Source of the DNA: Gracilaria vermiculophylla
Taxonomy: Eukaryota > Rhodophyta > Florideophyceae > Gracilariales > Gracilariaceae
DNA: 64,000 bases
Direction of reading: 5' to 3'
Assembly (NCBI GenBank): GCA_019155205.2
Contig: JAHNZQ020000004.1
Coordinates: 750,658-814,657 of the forward strand
Shown here: piece by piece, positions 19,626-29,509 of the stretch
How the letters are laid out: each line of letters opens with the position of its first letter
Numbering within the stretch: the stretch's first letter is position 1
Translations under genes and position numbers: made by a program
Notes under the pieces: generated by a model
What the model was told of the DNA's origin: nothing
The model's input: only the letters and a program-made list of their open reading frames with translations
The model's database searches: none

Positions 19626-22600
19626 ATGTCCAGAACTGTACATCTCTCCTCTCGCCTTTGGGCCATCACTCAAGAAGGTGCGTTGCGCTATACCGACACC
19701 AACCAGGTTGAGTGGCACACAGTCAAAGATCTTCCGTCCTCTGTAGTTGCCCTCACTGCTTGTGAAGAACTGAACCTCGTATATGTGGCATGTACCGACG
19801 GATACATACATGCCTTAGACCCAGAGTCCGGCAAAAAACAGGAATCCTCCAACAAACTTCATGGAGTTCCTTTATGTCTGTTGCCCGTCTGGGTGGAGAA
19901 CTCTATGTTTGTCGGTCTCAATGACGGTGCGGTTGTGCGTCTCTTTTTGAGTACACTGGCTTTTGAATGCATGTTGGGCAATGGGGTTGAACATTTTGCG
20001 GCTGTGCACGCTTTAGATGCCGACGAAAAGTTCCTCTATTCCGGTGGTGAGGACGCCACGGTCCTCGTGTGGGACTTTAAAGAAGTGAATGCTATTCGCG
20101 AAATATCTATACCCTCTGCTCCAATTCGAAGTCTGTTGCGCGTTGGAAACTGGCTGTGGATTGGACTTGTTGACGGAAAGGTAGAGATCTTTGATATCTT
20201 TGGCGAGACTACCAACGGAATCGAGTGCATTGCTCAAGAGCAAGCACACGATACATCAGTTGTCGAACTTTTAAAAATTGGAGAACATGAAGTTTGGTCT
20301 CTGGCCTATCCTCGAAGTGAAGTCGAACAGGGACCCTCGCGGAGCACTTCGAAACGTAGCAATATGGCTGTATGGGACACGCGAGACATCACCTTTAGAA
20401 TGTCTGATCTGTTCTCGGCTGAAGACATACTTTCTGTGACTGTTCTTGAACGTAAAGCTTTCGAAAAAATATCAGTCATGGCTATTTCCGAAAGAGAAGG
20501 CCCTCAAGTGATGAAAACTGATGTTCTAGGCCTTTCAGCGAACGAGGCGGTCGAAAGTTTTGAAATACGTGTAGCTGACCTTGAGCAACAATTAGCAGAT
20601 GCAAACGATGAAATTACAGCCTTGCGGGTGTCCGGTTATTATGTCAAGACGCTTGATGACAATAAGAGCAGCGAGGACATGCCTGCCGATGTAGTCTCAG
20701 ATGCGTTGTCAGCTCCGATTCAAGCGTCATCGGCCACGGGACATGACGACCGCTCAAGTTCCAGAGGGGAGAATGATGTGAGGTCGCAATTGGATTCGGA
20801 GAATCATTTGGTACCAATATCGATGAAGAAAAATCATTGCGAATTCCTGAAGGCGTCATTGCATCGTTTGTCCGAGTTCCTTGTTTCCCTTCTGGCAGAT
20901 GAAGTCCTGTCATCTCACGAGTATGGACCAACAGAGACATCCGAGATGCGGAAAGCGATCGCAAATATTACCAAGGAGCTTGATTATGGAAAGCAGCTGA
21001 TCGATCTTTGTGAGGTAGACTACACTGAAACTGTGACTACAAGTACTCCTGACGAAAACGATCCAGGTGTGCTAAGAACACCTCAGAAAAATGAAAATCC
21101 AAGAAAGACAATATCACAGCTTCAAAAACGATTGGAAGAAGAAACTGACAAAAGCCGCCGACTTGAGAAAGATTACGAAGTTGTCTCGAAAGAGCGCAAT
21201 CTTTTCGCAGATGACATCAAACAGCTCAAATTACAATCTGAGAACACAATGTCATCCTTGGAAGGAATTATTCGCGATAGGAGTGCAACATTGGAGGCGA
21301 AAGAATCCTTGATTGTTGAACTAAGAAAGAAGGTCCATGATCTCGAAGAAGGGTGTGAGAGAGAAAAGATGCGGAGGGAGCAGATGCAGAGGTCACTTGA
21401 TGAGAAATTTGACACATTGTCGAAAGCTGCCTCAGAAACATCACGCACATTTGACGAGCAACTAAATGCTGCCTACGACAAAATTGAAAGGAAATCCATT
21501 GAAATACAGTCGCAGAAAGACACTCTGAGAACTGCTGAGAAACAAGTCGAATCACTGAAAGTTGCGAATCATAGTTTAGAAGCGAAGTGTGAAAATCTAG
21601 AAAAAGAAGTGGAGAAAGTTATGGAAAGCGTTGAGCAGATATATTCGGAACATGCGGCAAAGGATGCGCTTATGGAAACGGAGCATAACGCGACTATTGC
21701 AGCGCTGAAAGAAGACCATCTTCGTGAAATTGAATCTCTGCGCAAGAGTCGCGGAACTCTTGACGAGAAGAATGCATCTTTGCGAAAGGGTGCGGAGACA
21801 GAGAGAAGAAGTTCTGAAGCGGCGCTGCAATCAGTGAAATTAAAATTAGCACAGACAGAAAGAGATCTTCAAAGGTCTCAATCTAGAGCTGACTCTTTGG
21901 AAGCCCACTATCGTCAGAGATGTTCGGAATTAGAGTCCTCTTTAGAAGAGGCTAGAGAAAACCTATCAAATGAACGGGAGTCGTGGCAATTTAATGTTCG
22001 CCAGGCTGAAGGCAGAGCTCAATCAGACTTTCAGAACACTATTTATCAACGTGACCTGGAAATTCGTGAAAAGCTCTCTATCATCGACAATCTCAAGAAG
22101 CGACTTCATGATTACAAATCAACAGAATTAGAGAAAGACAATCGCATTCGAGAGCTACGTGAGGAAGTAGACGACTTGCACACGGAGAGAAAGCTACTTC
22201 TTGAAGAAATTGACCACCGTAGAAAAGCTGAATCGCTGTTCCAGAAAGAGGCTGAAAGCATGACCCGTGCCATTACAACCTTAAGAAAAGCGGCTGAAGA
22301 ACTCCAAGATTCGTTTGATGGCACCGATATGGAGAATAAGAGTTTACGAGAGGACGTTGAACGGCTTTCAGAGAAGCTTCGTTTAAGAGAGATTCGCATC
22401 AAGGAACTTGAAAGTAAGATCAAAATCTCCAAGGTCTATGCAAGTGATGGCAATGAGAGTGATGACGACTTGAATAGAGCCAAAGGAGCTCTGTTGGCCT
22501 CGGCGAATGCGGAAATAGATCAGTTGTGTAAGCAGATCGAGGCTATGCATAGAACAAATAAGGCACAAGAAAAGGAACTTCGTGAGCTTCGCGAAACTGT

Positions 22601-23297
22601 TTCTTTGCGCGACGAAACCATTCGCATGAAGAACGCAACGATTGAGTCAGCCACTGCCAATCGAGAGATAGAACCATTGAGTTCTCCGGGATTATCTTTA
22701 CCGGTCACTCCCATTGCTCCTGACAGGGGGGCTGTTTTCCGGAGACAGTCACAGGCCGCTGTTGCAGCATGGATGGCACAGAATGCTTCTTTCACACACG
22801 GGAAAAATATGCTTACTAGCACTCTGCTAGAATTGCAGGAAGGAGTGACAGCCACCCAAGAGCGGTTGCGCGATTTGACAAATACAGCTCGAAAGTACAA
22901 ACAGCTGGCCCAACTGCATCTCGAAACTCTTCCCGTACTTCACGAGCTTGAACGTGAGCTTTTCCGAATATCGAGAAAAGATCCCAGACAAGGCAGAGAC
23001 TTGAGCTTGGCAAGAGGTGTAGTTCAAAGTGCGATCGCACAGTATTACTCGTCAACCGAAAAACGGGCTCTGCTTTATGACTATGATGAAGCTCTGTATG
23101 AACCCTCTCCTAGGCGGTATGCGGCTATGATGGGTACTTTGGCTGATATGCAACGGAGGCGAACCGGTGGTTTGGAATATTTGAAAATCCCGGCAAGGCC
23201 TGGGGAGGAAACTTCAACAAATGGAAACGTCGGTTGTGGGACTAGTGTTGATGCAATGGTGAGACAGGGAACAAGAAGACTACTAACCTTTAATTAA
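19626..23297 (+). CDS. Beta-propeller plus long coiled-coil protein
   Basis: 1223 residues from ATG 19626. The first ~300 residues look like WD-type propeller blades: VYVACTDGYIHALDPESGK, LYSGGEDATVLVWDFKEV and LWIGLVDGKVEIFDIFG are typical strand/turn patterns, one ending in the canonical VWD. From about 310 to 1060 the sequence is charged, Glu/Lys/Leu-rich coiled coil, with a short break around 380-470 that is Ser-rich. A distinct helical C-terminal domain (about 1060-1190, with ELQEGVTATQERLRDL and RRYAAMMGTLADMQRRR) closes the protein. I cannot assign a named family. The architecture suits a scaffold, tether or cytoskeletal linker, and the neighbour GCP3 makes a microtubule-related role tempting but unproven. 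Its 3' end faces the next gene with only 77 bp between the stops. Confidence 0.85.
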   Translation: MSRTVHLSSRLWAITQEGALRYTDTNQVEWHTVKDLPSSVVALTACEELNLVYVACTDGYIHALDPESGKKQESSNKLHGVPLCLLPVWVENSMFVGLNDGAVVRLFLSTLAFECMLGNGVEHFAAVHALDADEKFLYSGGEDATVLVWDFKEVNAIREISIPSAPIRSLLRVGNWLWIGLVDGKVEIFDIFGETTNGIECIAQEQAHDTSVVELLKIGEHEVWSLAYPRSEVEQGPSRSTSKRSNMAVWDTRDITFRMSDLFSAEDILSVTVLERKAFEKISVMAISEREGPQVMKTDVLGLSANEAVESFEIRVADLEQQLADANDEITALRVSGYYVKTLDDNKSSEDMPADVVSDALSAPIQASSATGHDDRSSSRGENDVRSQLDSENHLVPISMKKNHCEFLKASLHRLSEFLVSLLADEVLSSHEYGPTETSEMRKAIANITKELDYGKQLIDLCEVDYTETVTTSTPDENDPGVLRTPQKNENPRKTISQLQKRLEEETDKSRRLEKDYEVVSKERNLFADDIKQLKLQSENTMSSLEGIIRDRSATLEAKESLIVELRKKVHDLEEGCEREKMRREQMQRSLDEKFDTLSKAASETSRTFDEQLNAAYDKIERKSIEIQSQKDTLRTAEKQVESLKVANHSLEAKCENLEKEVEKVMESVEQIYSEHAAKDALMETEHNATIAALKEDHLREIESLRKSRGTLDEKNASLRKGAETERRSSEAALQSVKLKLAQTERDLQRSQSRADSLEAHYRQRCSELESSLEEARENLSNERESWQFNVRQAEGRAQSDFQNTIYQRDLEIREKLSIIDNLKKRLHDYKSTELEKDNRIRELREEVDDLHTERKLLLEEIDHRRKAESLFQKEAESMTRAITTLRKAAEELQDSFDGTDMENKSLREDVERLSEKLRLREIRIKELESKIKISKVYASDGNESDDDLNRAKGALLASANAEIDQLCKQIEAMHRTNKAQEKELRELRETVSLRDETIRMKNATIESATANREIEPLSSPGLSLPVTPIAPDRGAVFRRQSQAAVAAWMAQNASFTHGKNMLTSTLLELQEGVTATQERLRDLTNTARKYKQLAQLHLETLPVLHELERELFRISRKDPRQGRDLSLARGVVQSAIAQYYSSTEKRALLYDYDEALYEPSPRRYAAMMGTLADMQRRRTGGLEYLKIPARPGEETSTNGNVGCGTSVDAMVRQGTRRLLTFN

Positions 23298-23374
23298 AGA
23301 ATGCAATGGATTCTGTAATCGACAAATTCCTCACAGGTTATATGTACATTTTGAAGAAGAATCCACTCCCGAGA

Positions 23375-24070
23375 CTAAATTCTCTCCAGCGCTACTTTGT
23401 TCACTTCGTTTATTATTCGCTCCTTTGCGACATGATCTCCAGCGAAATCGTCCACATGGAACATGCGCACCATACCTTGATTGTCAACCAGAAGAGCTCC
23501 TCCCTGTTGAAATGCATCAGTGGGTATCCTCGACCAGGTTTGGTTGTTTCCATCCCCAAAACTGCTTATTGTTTTCTTCAAAGCAGATAAATTGAATGTT
23601 GTCAAGAGCCCCGCGTTCATATTTAACGCACGATATGTGCGCCTATCCGGGTCTGTGAATAGGTCACCGTCCCATCCGATCTCGTCCTGAAATTCTCTTG
23701 CGTGCGCCGCAGGTCCGTTGCCTACAAGCACTACGTTTACCGGCCCTTGCTCTCGAAGTTGAGGTAAAATCGACTTCCAGTCGTTCGCCTGCTTCTTACA
23801 GAGTGTACAACCGAAGTGGCGCAACCAGCCCAAAAGAACAACTTGGCCATCTGCGTTGTGAGTGCTCACGTGGTCTATGAGGGACGCTCGAGATCCCTGA
23901 GGGGTGAGGACGACGGCCTGCTCCGGGGACGAAAACAGAGAAGCGAATGTGGTGTGAGTGGGAAGTTGAAGTGAAGCTCGTGGCATTTTTGTAGAGCATG
24001 TGGAGGCGCGGTATCTGCCGTTGGCCACACGTCCCGGAAACAACCCAGCGAAAGCGACTTGCACTTGCAT
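23375..24070 (-). CDS. PRXL2-like (AhpC/TSA-2) thioredoxin-fold protein, likely plastid-targeted
   Basis: 231 residues starting at ATG 24070. The core (about 45-230) follows the peroxiredoxin-like 2 / AhpC-TSA-2 family: a strand VVLLGWLRHFGCTLCKKQ with a C-x2-C pair at about residues 86-89, then VNVVLVGNGPAA, a DGDLFTDPDRRTYRALNM block and a C-terminal GALLVDNQGMVRMFHVDDFAGDH strand pair. Family members are redox proteins related to peroxiredoxins, and the CxxC is the expected active site. The first ~40 residues are basic, rich in Ser, Ala and Thr, and contain FAGLFPG. A Phe near the N-terminus is common in red-algal plastid transit peptides, so plastid location is inferred. Convergent with the coiled-coil gene on the other strand. 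Confidence 0.85.
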   Translation of the reverse strand: MQVQVAFAGLFPGRVANGRYRASTCSTKMPRASLQLPTHTTFASLFSSPEQAVVLTPQGSRASLIDHVSTHNADGQVVLLGWLRHFGCTLCKKQANDWKSILPQLREQGPVNVVLVGNGPAAHAREFQDEIGWDGDLFTDPDRRTYRALNMNAGLLTTFNLSALKKTISSFGDGNNQTWSRIPTDAFQQGGALLVDNQGMVRMFHVDDFAGDHVAKERIINEVNKVALERI

Positions 24071-25960
24071 AGTCTGGTGTTAAGAACCAAAGGAGCTGGG
24101 GAAGCACAACTACGATTGCTTGTGTACGTCGCTCAGATGATTGATCTAATTTGGCATGAACTGCCAACACGATTCGACTCCCGACTGTGCACCACGTGCG
24201 GACAGGTAACTTTTACAACAACGGGAAAGCCTGCAGTGTGCCTTCTGTTTGTTGCGGTATGGAGCTACGTTTATGACAAGTTTGTTGGGATGAAATGCTG
24301 AAGTCGCCGTGGTCAGCGTTGCGTGGACCCTGCTTCTTGAATCTTCGTGCAGAAGCATTTGCGTCATCGTGATCATCGGAAATGAGATTTTCGAAGTGTT
24401 TTTATTTTTACAGAGGCAGAGCAGTTATCTATCTTTATATACTGTACGAAGGGTACATTTTTTCCGCTTTAAGAGCGGTTTGACCGAAAGCCTCCAACCG
24501 CCACAACAGTGCGAATTGAAAAGCAGCATGGAGTCGAGTCATATTCAAATAGCGGTCAATGCGCGACGTGAGATCTGCAACTCAGCAGCTTCGGATTTGG
24601 CGCAGAGGCTGTTCGGTTTAGGTTAGCATTGCCCATCAACACGTACATTATCTGCAACATTTCAAAGTTTGCTTCTAGATTTTCAGTACCATTACACGTA
24701 CAGTATGATATTCAGGCCGGAAGGAGTAAGAATTGTAAGGTTAAAGCCACATTACCCCTAAATCCTTCGTTCAAAGTGGCACAAAGTTTGGTGCTCTAGT
24801 CCTTCGCAAGACACAGAGAAGCCCACGAGGGCGAAATGAATCCCCCGGCCGCAATGCCCATTCCTTCGGTTCCGATAAAAATTTCAACTAATTGCGTGGC
24901 AAGCCAATTGCCATTGAGGTCCTTGCATACGAAACGCAATGAGGACCAGTGGTTGCCACTGCACAGCGATTGTTTCTCCGGGAGATCATAAAGTAGAAAT
25001 GATCATTTTGACCAATTGTCAACATTATGATGCAAATATCCAGTTGGTCTCTTGATGTTTATTCATTGCCCAAGTGTTGTAGCTTTAAAGACTCAGCTGA
25101 ACTATCATCGGTTTGATGTTTTTACGTCTTAATCACATTTCGGGAGAAGTTGGCCAGCACGCGGACGTCGAACGAGTTCTACGATTGCCAACATAAGCCA
25201 GCGTTGTTCCAAGTGCCGGTAACATGAACATTACATACAAATCTTACGATTTTAGATTATCACAATATTAGACTTACATGCCCACAACAGGGAGAGATTA
25301 CCACGACCACCCTATATCTGAGAAGATAGTGACTCTGCGCTCACAGCGCTGCTTCGATATTGACGGCAAACCCTGTGCGAGTGACGAAGGTCCAAAGTGC
25401 TATAATTTGTACAATTCACATTGGCCAAGACAGCGGAATGGCGTGAAGGACGAGTGGTGCTAGTATGTAGCTGCCTTGACCAATCCTTGTCTCACACTAT
25501 GGCCCGGCGAGACGTAAACCGGAAGGTGATTGTTTGTTGCGCGGGAGCGGCGACGGTTAGCTGCACAGTGCGTTAACGAAAGGAAATCGTGGTTACCGTA
25601 CGACATTTATACCCATTCGTCGAAGGTCGAGAGGTAAAATGAATGCACTTGTTCGTTATTCAATGCACCCACGATCTTGCAAGTCACAGTTGTAAACTCG
25701 AGGATAAACGTACCAAATGCAAAAGGCATATGGTGAGTGATCTTATCTTTTATAACAGGTTTAGACCCGTTGGTGTTGAAATTAAAGTATTCACTATCGC
25801 TTACAAACAAAGCCAGCTACGTTCTCACACAAAACCAGAGAGCGCAGTCTAAAATACAGGTACCAAAGCATAGACGGCCAAGCGGGGGGTTTTCAGAGCG
25901 GTGCCCATCGAGATTGGATGCGCATACGAGCACAGCGACGTACAGTCGGGAGCAGAGCAG
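24071..25960. other. Gene-free stretch
   Basis: Only short frames without motifs. A 61-codon ATG frame at 25278-25463 is Cys-containing but unlike anything I recognise. The right end grades into the GC-rich islet. Confidence 0.5.
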
Positions 25961-26323
25961 CTATTCGCACCGCAATGAACTCAGCAGCAGCTCTCTGACG
26001 TAAAGGGCGCGCATGGCAGCTCGCGAATTGGTGGGTAGTCGCGGAGGGCGCGGAGGGGTGGTGGTGCCGTGGTGCGCAGGTTTGGAGTCGTTCACATGGC
26101 TGGGAGGTTTCTTGACGGCTTTCTCAACAGAGGGAATGCAGCTGTCTAGGTATGCGGAACTGTCAAAATCGGAAGACTTGACCGGCTTTTCCTTTGCGCA
26201 GGCCAAAGCGCGAAAGCGGCAGCACTCGCAAGGAGAGGCAGTCGAGGTGGTCGAGGAGGTGGTCGAGGAGGTGGTCGAGGAGGCGGTCAGTATCGGTTGA
26301 AATCCACACGCGTTGCACGTCAT
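25961..26323 (-). CDS. Hypothetical Cys-containing small protein (doubtful)
   Basis: A 120-codon ATG frame in a GC-rich islet. It begins MTCNACGF, a C-x2-C pair that could be half of a zinc site, and goes on with a Ser/Thr repeat and CECCRF. The opposite strand has an overlapping 95-codon ATG frame (26013-26300) with a VVEE repeat, so at most one is real. The repeat is a 12-bp tandem that stays open in several frames. I do not recognise either product. Confidence 0.25.
   Translation of the reverse strand: MTCNACGFQPILTASSTTSSTTSSTTSTASPCECCRFRALACAKEKPVKSSDFDSSAYLDSCIPSVEKAVKKPPSHVNDSKPAHHGTTTPPRPPRLPTNSRAAMRALYVRELLLSSLRCE
26247..26282. repeat. 12-bp tandem repeat, three perfect units
   Basis: gtggtcgaggag occurs three times head to tail (26247, 26259, 26271), with degenerate partial units on both sides. 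It reads VVEE on the plus strand and a Ser/Thr repeat on the minus strand. Confidence 0.85.
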
Positions 26324-26687
26324 GAGGTCGCCGCTGGTGAGGTGCGGTGGAAAGGGGGGAGCGAAGGACGACGAGAACGGGGTGGTGAAAGCGATAGTGC
26401 CGCACGAACTGGAGTCCTTCTACCAGCGGGCGGCTCGGGGCCGAGCTTCCATGCGCCACCCTGCACAACCCGCAGTCCAGCACAGCACCATGTGAAGCGG
26501 TCTGCTTTCGGAGACGTGCGTGGCCACCGAAGCCTCGGATTACACTGTAAGACAAACGTGGCGGAGCGAGCTTCTGCCAACCGCAGCCTTTCGTTTCACT
26601 TCGGCCGCACGCGCCCAGTTGCGGAGGCCACCCTCGTTGGCGGACGCCGTTCCGATTACGCCCGCCCTGTTGTGCGCCATCGCCGTC

Positions 26688-26915
26688 ATGAACTTTCTCT
26701 TGCGAGCGTCCCGCAAGGGCAACTCTGATACGGTGATCCGCAACGCCGTCAAGCTACTCTCGAATCCGCGTGCCCGCCTCGGAAAGAAACCGCGCCACGA
26801 GAAGCCCGCCGCACGCAGACGTCGTGAGGCTAGCCAAGCTGTGCGTCGTCGCGAAAGAGCAGATCTGCTCTCGAATCTTCGCGTAGTCCTGGCCAGAAAG
26901 GCTCGTGGGTTTTAA
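26688..26915 (+). CDS. MRPS21: Mitochondrial small ribosomal subunit protein bS21m candidate
   Basis: 75 residues from ATG 26688. The middle matches the bS21 pattern: a Gly-Asn followed by a helix (GNSDTVIRNAVKLLSN), then a basic stretch with EKPAARRRREASQAVRRRE, as in the (Y)EKPxxRRRRE signature of bS21 and MRPS21. A Leu/Arg-rich C-terminal helix follows. The length fits MRPS21 of animals (under 90 residues). bS21 sits near the 3' end of small-subunit rRNA. The N-terminus (MNFLLRASRKG) could act as a mitochondrial signal. The open frame continues 56 codons upstream to a GTG, but no ATG is there. The motif is short and basic, so chance similarity cannot be excluded. It lies in a GC-rich islet unlike the flanking AT-richer DNA. 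Confidence 0.6.
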   Translation: MNFLLRASRKGNSDTVIRNAVKLLSNPRARLGKKPRHEKPAARRRREASQAVRRRERADLLSNLRVVLARKARGF

Positions 26916-27465
26916 CACTGCGATATCGGCTCTCTTCTGCTCACGCCACGCCAGTATAAACACACATTACTGGACGACCCGAGGCATTCAATGCGTCGAC
27001 ACCCTGCCTCTCTTGCAGTGTCCTCGTGGGCGTTTCCATTCGTCTCCACAATCTCCAGCACCCTTTTATGGAGCTTTCGCTGACATTTTATATTTTTAAA
27101 GTTCCCAAGCTACATCATTTTCCGGGATCCCATCCTCGCGCTGCTGTACTCGTACGGCTTACTGAATCATGCCCGCGTCAAGCGAATGCTTTTCAAGTTG
27201 GGCTCCAGCAAGCTAGCCTGATGTTTTTCATTTGGCTGGTAAATATCACATTAGTCGCACTTCTGCGTGCTTCGTGGTATAACTGTCGTTGCTCAAACTC
27301 GAGCGTCCCAGAGCCCAAAAGTACTTCAATTACCTCAGTGCATTTCATTCACTCCATTGTTGTCAACCTTCGCTGTCAAACCCCTGTGAATAATGGTTTC
27401 TTAGGCCCGCTTAAGCTGCAGCTATCCATTACTGTAGTCGGTCGCACTCTTTTTCTACAATGATT
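26916..27465. other. Gene-free spacer
   Basis: 550 bp between the bS21m candidate and the 3' end of the dehydrogenase gene on the opposite strand. The two transcripts converge here. Nothing recognisable. Confidence 0.5.
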
Positions 27466-28245
27466 TCACACCAGCCCTCCATCAAGTCGCACTGTCACAC
27501 CGTTCACCATATTACTTTGCGAACTAGCGAGGAAAAGAACGACATTGGCAACCTCTCTTGGTGTCGAAAAGCGACCCAGCGGTATCCGAGACTTCAGTTT
27601 CTGTCCCGCTTCACCGCTCCATTCTTTGAGACCCATTTCGGTCAGCACAACAGTTGGAGCAACCCCATTCACGCGGATATTGTGACGCCCAAGCTCTAAT
27701 GCCATCTGCTGTGTCAGTTGGTTCATGCCGGCTTTTGAGCACGCATAAGCTGAGTGATAAAGTAGCGGAACAAAAGCCGAGCAAGAGCTAATGTTGACGA
27801 CGACTCCCGTTTTGCGTGCAATCATACCCTTCTTACCGCCAATGACTATCTGAGAAAGAACAAATGCGGAGCGAAGATTCACATTCATTGTAGTATCCCA
27901 TTCGTCGACACTTAGTTGTTCAAAGGGTTTTGTGACTGCCATGCCAGCATTATTAACCAAGATGTCGACCCCGTCTTCGCATGCCTGTTCACCAACCCTT
28001 TTAAGCTCTTCGACGTTGGCCAAGTCGGCTCGGTAGGCAAAATACCTTCTACCCAATTGGGCACAAACTTCGGGTAACCCGGAGTCTTCCGGCCCTTTCC
28101 GATCAATAATGATGATGTCTGCTCCAGCTTCTGCAAGGCACACACTTATCTCGCGCCCGATTCCTCGGTGACCCCCAGTTACGAGCGCCGTCATGCCACT
28201 AAGATCCGTAGGTGACGGTGATTGCTGTGGATCTCTGCCAGACAT
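27466..28245 (-). CDS. Short-chain dehydrogenase, L-xylulose reductase (DCXR)-like
   Basis: 259 residues from ATG 28245, the normal length of a classical SDR. The Rossmann glycine motif TGGHRGIG is at about 24-31, NNAG at about 96-99, and the catalytic Ser (ISSCSAF) and Tyr-x3-Lys (YACSK, about 164-168) are present. The C-terminal half, RVNGVAPTVVLTEMG, then IPLGRF and a NGVTVRLDGG end, resembles dicarbonyl/L-xylulose reductase more than fatty-acid or steroid SDRs. It should reduce a carbonyl or oxidise an alcohol with NAD(P)H; the real substrate is not readable. No targeting signal is obvious. The next gene on the same strand starts 315 bp upstream of its ATG, so the spacer is just long enough for a promoter. 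Confidence 0.9.
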   Translation of the reverse strand: MSGRDPQQSPSPTDLSGMTALVTGGHRGIGREISVCLAEAGADIIIIDRKGPEDSGLPEVCAQLGRRYFAYRADLANVEELKRVGEQACEDGVDILVNNAGMAVTKPFEQLSVDEWDTTMNVNLRSAFVLSQIVIGGKKGMIARKTGVVVNISSCSAFVPLLYHSAYACSKAGMNQLTQQMALELGRHNIRVNGVAPTVVLTEMGLKEWSGEAGQKLKSRIPLGRFSTPREVANVVLFLASSQSNMVNGVTVRLDGGLV

Positions 28246-28560
28246 AGTCAGATGTCAGAAATCTCGTCGCTTATTGTAGAAATGGCTCCGCGATGACCGA
28301 ATACGAAAGGGTTATTTCTAACTGCTGCAGTTCTCGACAGCCTTCTTGACTTGTGCCTTGGCACAGAAGACGTATAAGCCTGCGAGTTCACAAACCTGTA
28401 GTACCACGAAGCCCGACAATCGTTTACTGTGATATCTTTCTATTGTCAGAATGAGGAATCGTGAGTAATCTCGCGTAGGATACAATTGCTCAAAAAATCT
28501 GGACACGCGAATCCGTAAATATCTCGACACGAGAACTCACACCACGGCTAATGCCAGACA

Positions 28561-29509
28561 TTATGACGAGTGCATGTTATGTTCCAGAATTCTTCGATCG
28601 AGTTCCAAATGTTCCTCAGAAGCTTCATTCATAACATTCAACCATTCATCAGCACAAAGCGCTCTCTTTTCAAGTATCATGTCCGCGAGTAACCCAGGGT
28701 CAAACAGAGCTTTTCCGCGGCGGATAAGAGGTGTCATTCGTAGCAGTTGTTCTATAATTTGGTCTGATCTTCCGAACGTGCCAGCGTACGGCGCTATTAA
28801 CTCGGCCTTATGTTCATTCAAGAACGACCGGAGCCAATCTGCATCCTCTTCAGTCCTTGCATCTTCTGCCAATTCATTTACCGTGTCCACCAAGCCAAGC
28901 AGCAAAGTATAATTCTTCACAAGATCAAAGTTTGCTTGCCTATATGGACTCCCTCTAGTGTCACCATTGGAAGGTAAACTAAGAGAGTCATCAACCTTGG
29001 TGGGGTGAACAATGGAATATCGATACAGTTCCATGCTACGGTTGTTTTCATCGCGGATGCAAGGTATGTCACTTCGCAGTTCCTCGGAAATTTGTCTTCG
29101 AGCTGCTAATATCCGGCGGGCTAGCATTCGCGGCACGATGTCAACTTGATATGAGTAGTATCGTCTTTTGATGTAAGGATTCTTACGAGTGGTGCGACCA
29201 GGAATAGGCTGCTTTATCACATACTTCTCTGTCGGAGCCTCAAGCAGAGATGTCCAGTATTCCTCACTCGGAACCTTTAGTGCGTCGCAGTGGTGTAAAT
29301 CATCAAGGCCGTGATGGCCAAGCCACTCTTGAAGCCATCGCACGGTTGTCTCGTCGCGAAGAACTCGAGAGCAGAACATTGTCTACCTTGCATTAGTGAG
29401 AATGTCTAGAGCTTCTACAGCGCAGAAGCGAACGCATAGAAAAACGTACCTGCTGCAAAGCTCTTTGGGTTAGAAAATCGCGGGCACGTTGACGATGGTC
29501 ACGTTCCAT
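28561..29509 (-). CDS. Two-exon gene, uncharacterised protein of 293 residues
   Basis: Exon 1 runs from ATG 29509 to 29450 (20 codons, MERDHRQRARDFLTQRALQQ). A 67-bp intron spans 29449-29383 with donor GTACGT, a CACTAAT branch-like site and acceptor TAG. Exon 2 resumes in phase at 29382 (ACA ATG TTC, so residue 21 is Thr) and ends at TAA 28561. An alternative acceptor AG four bases earlier would break the frame. The protein is helical and charged. It contains YQVDIVPRMLARRILAARRQ and a later LLRMTPLIRRGKALFDPGLL segment. No catalytic motif, membrane span or signal is visible, and I cannot name a family. This is the only convincing spliceosomal intron I found in the window. Confidence 0.75.

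Noticed and set aside
25278..25463. 61-codon ATG frame with several Cys
   Set aside because: Too short, no signal peptide, and no flank conservation to judge; likely chance.
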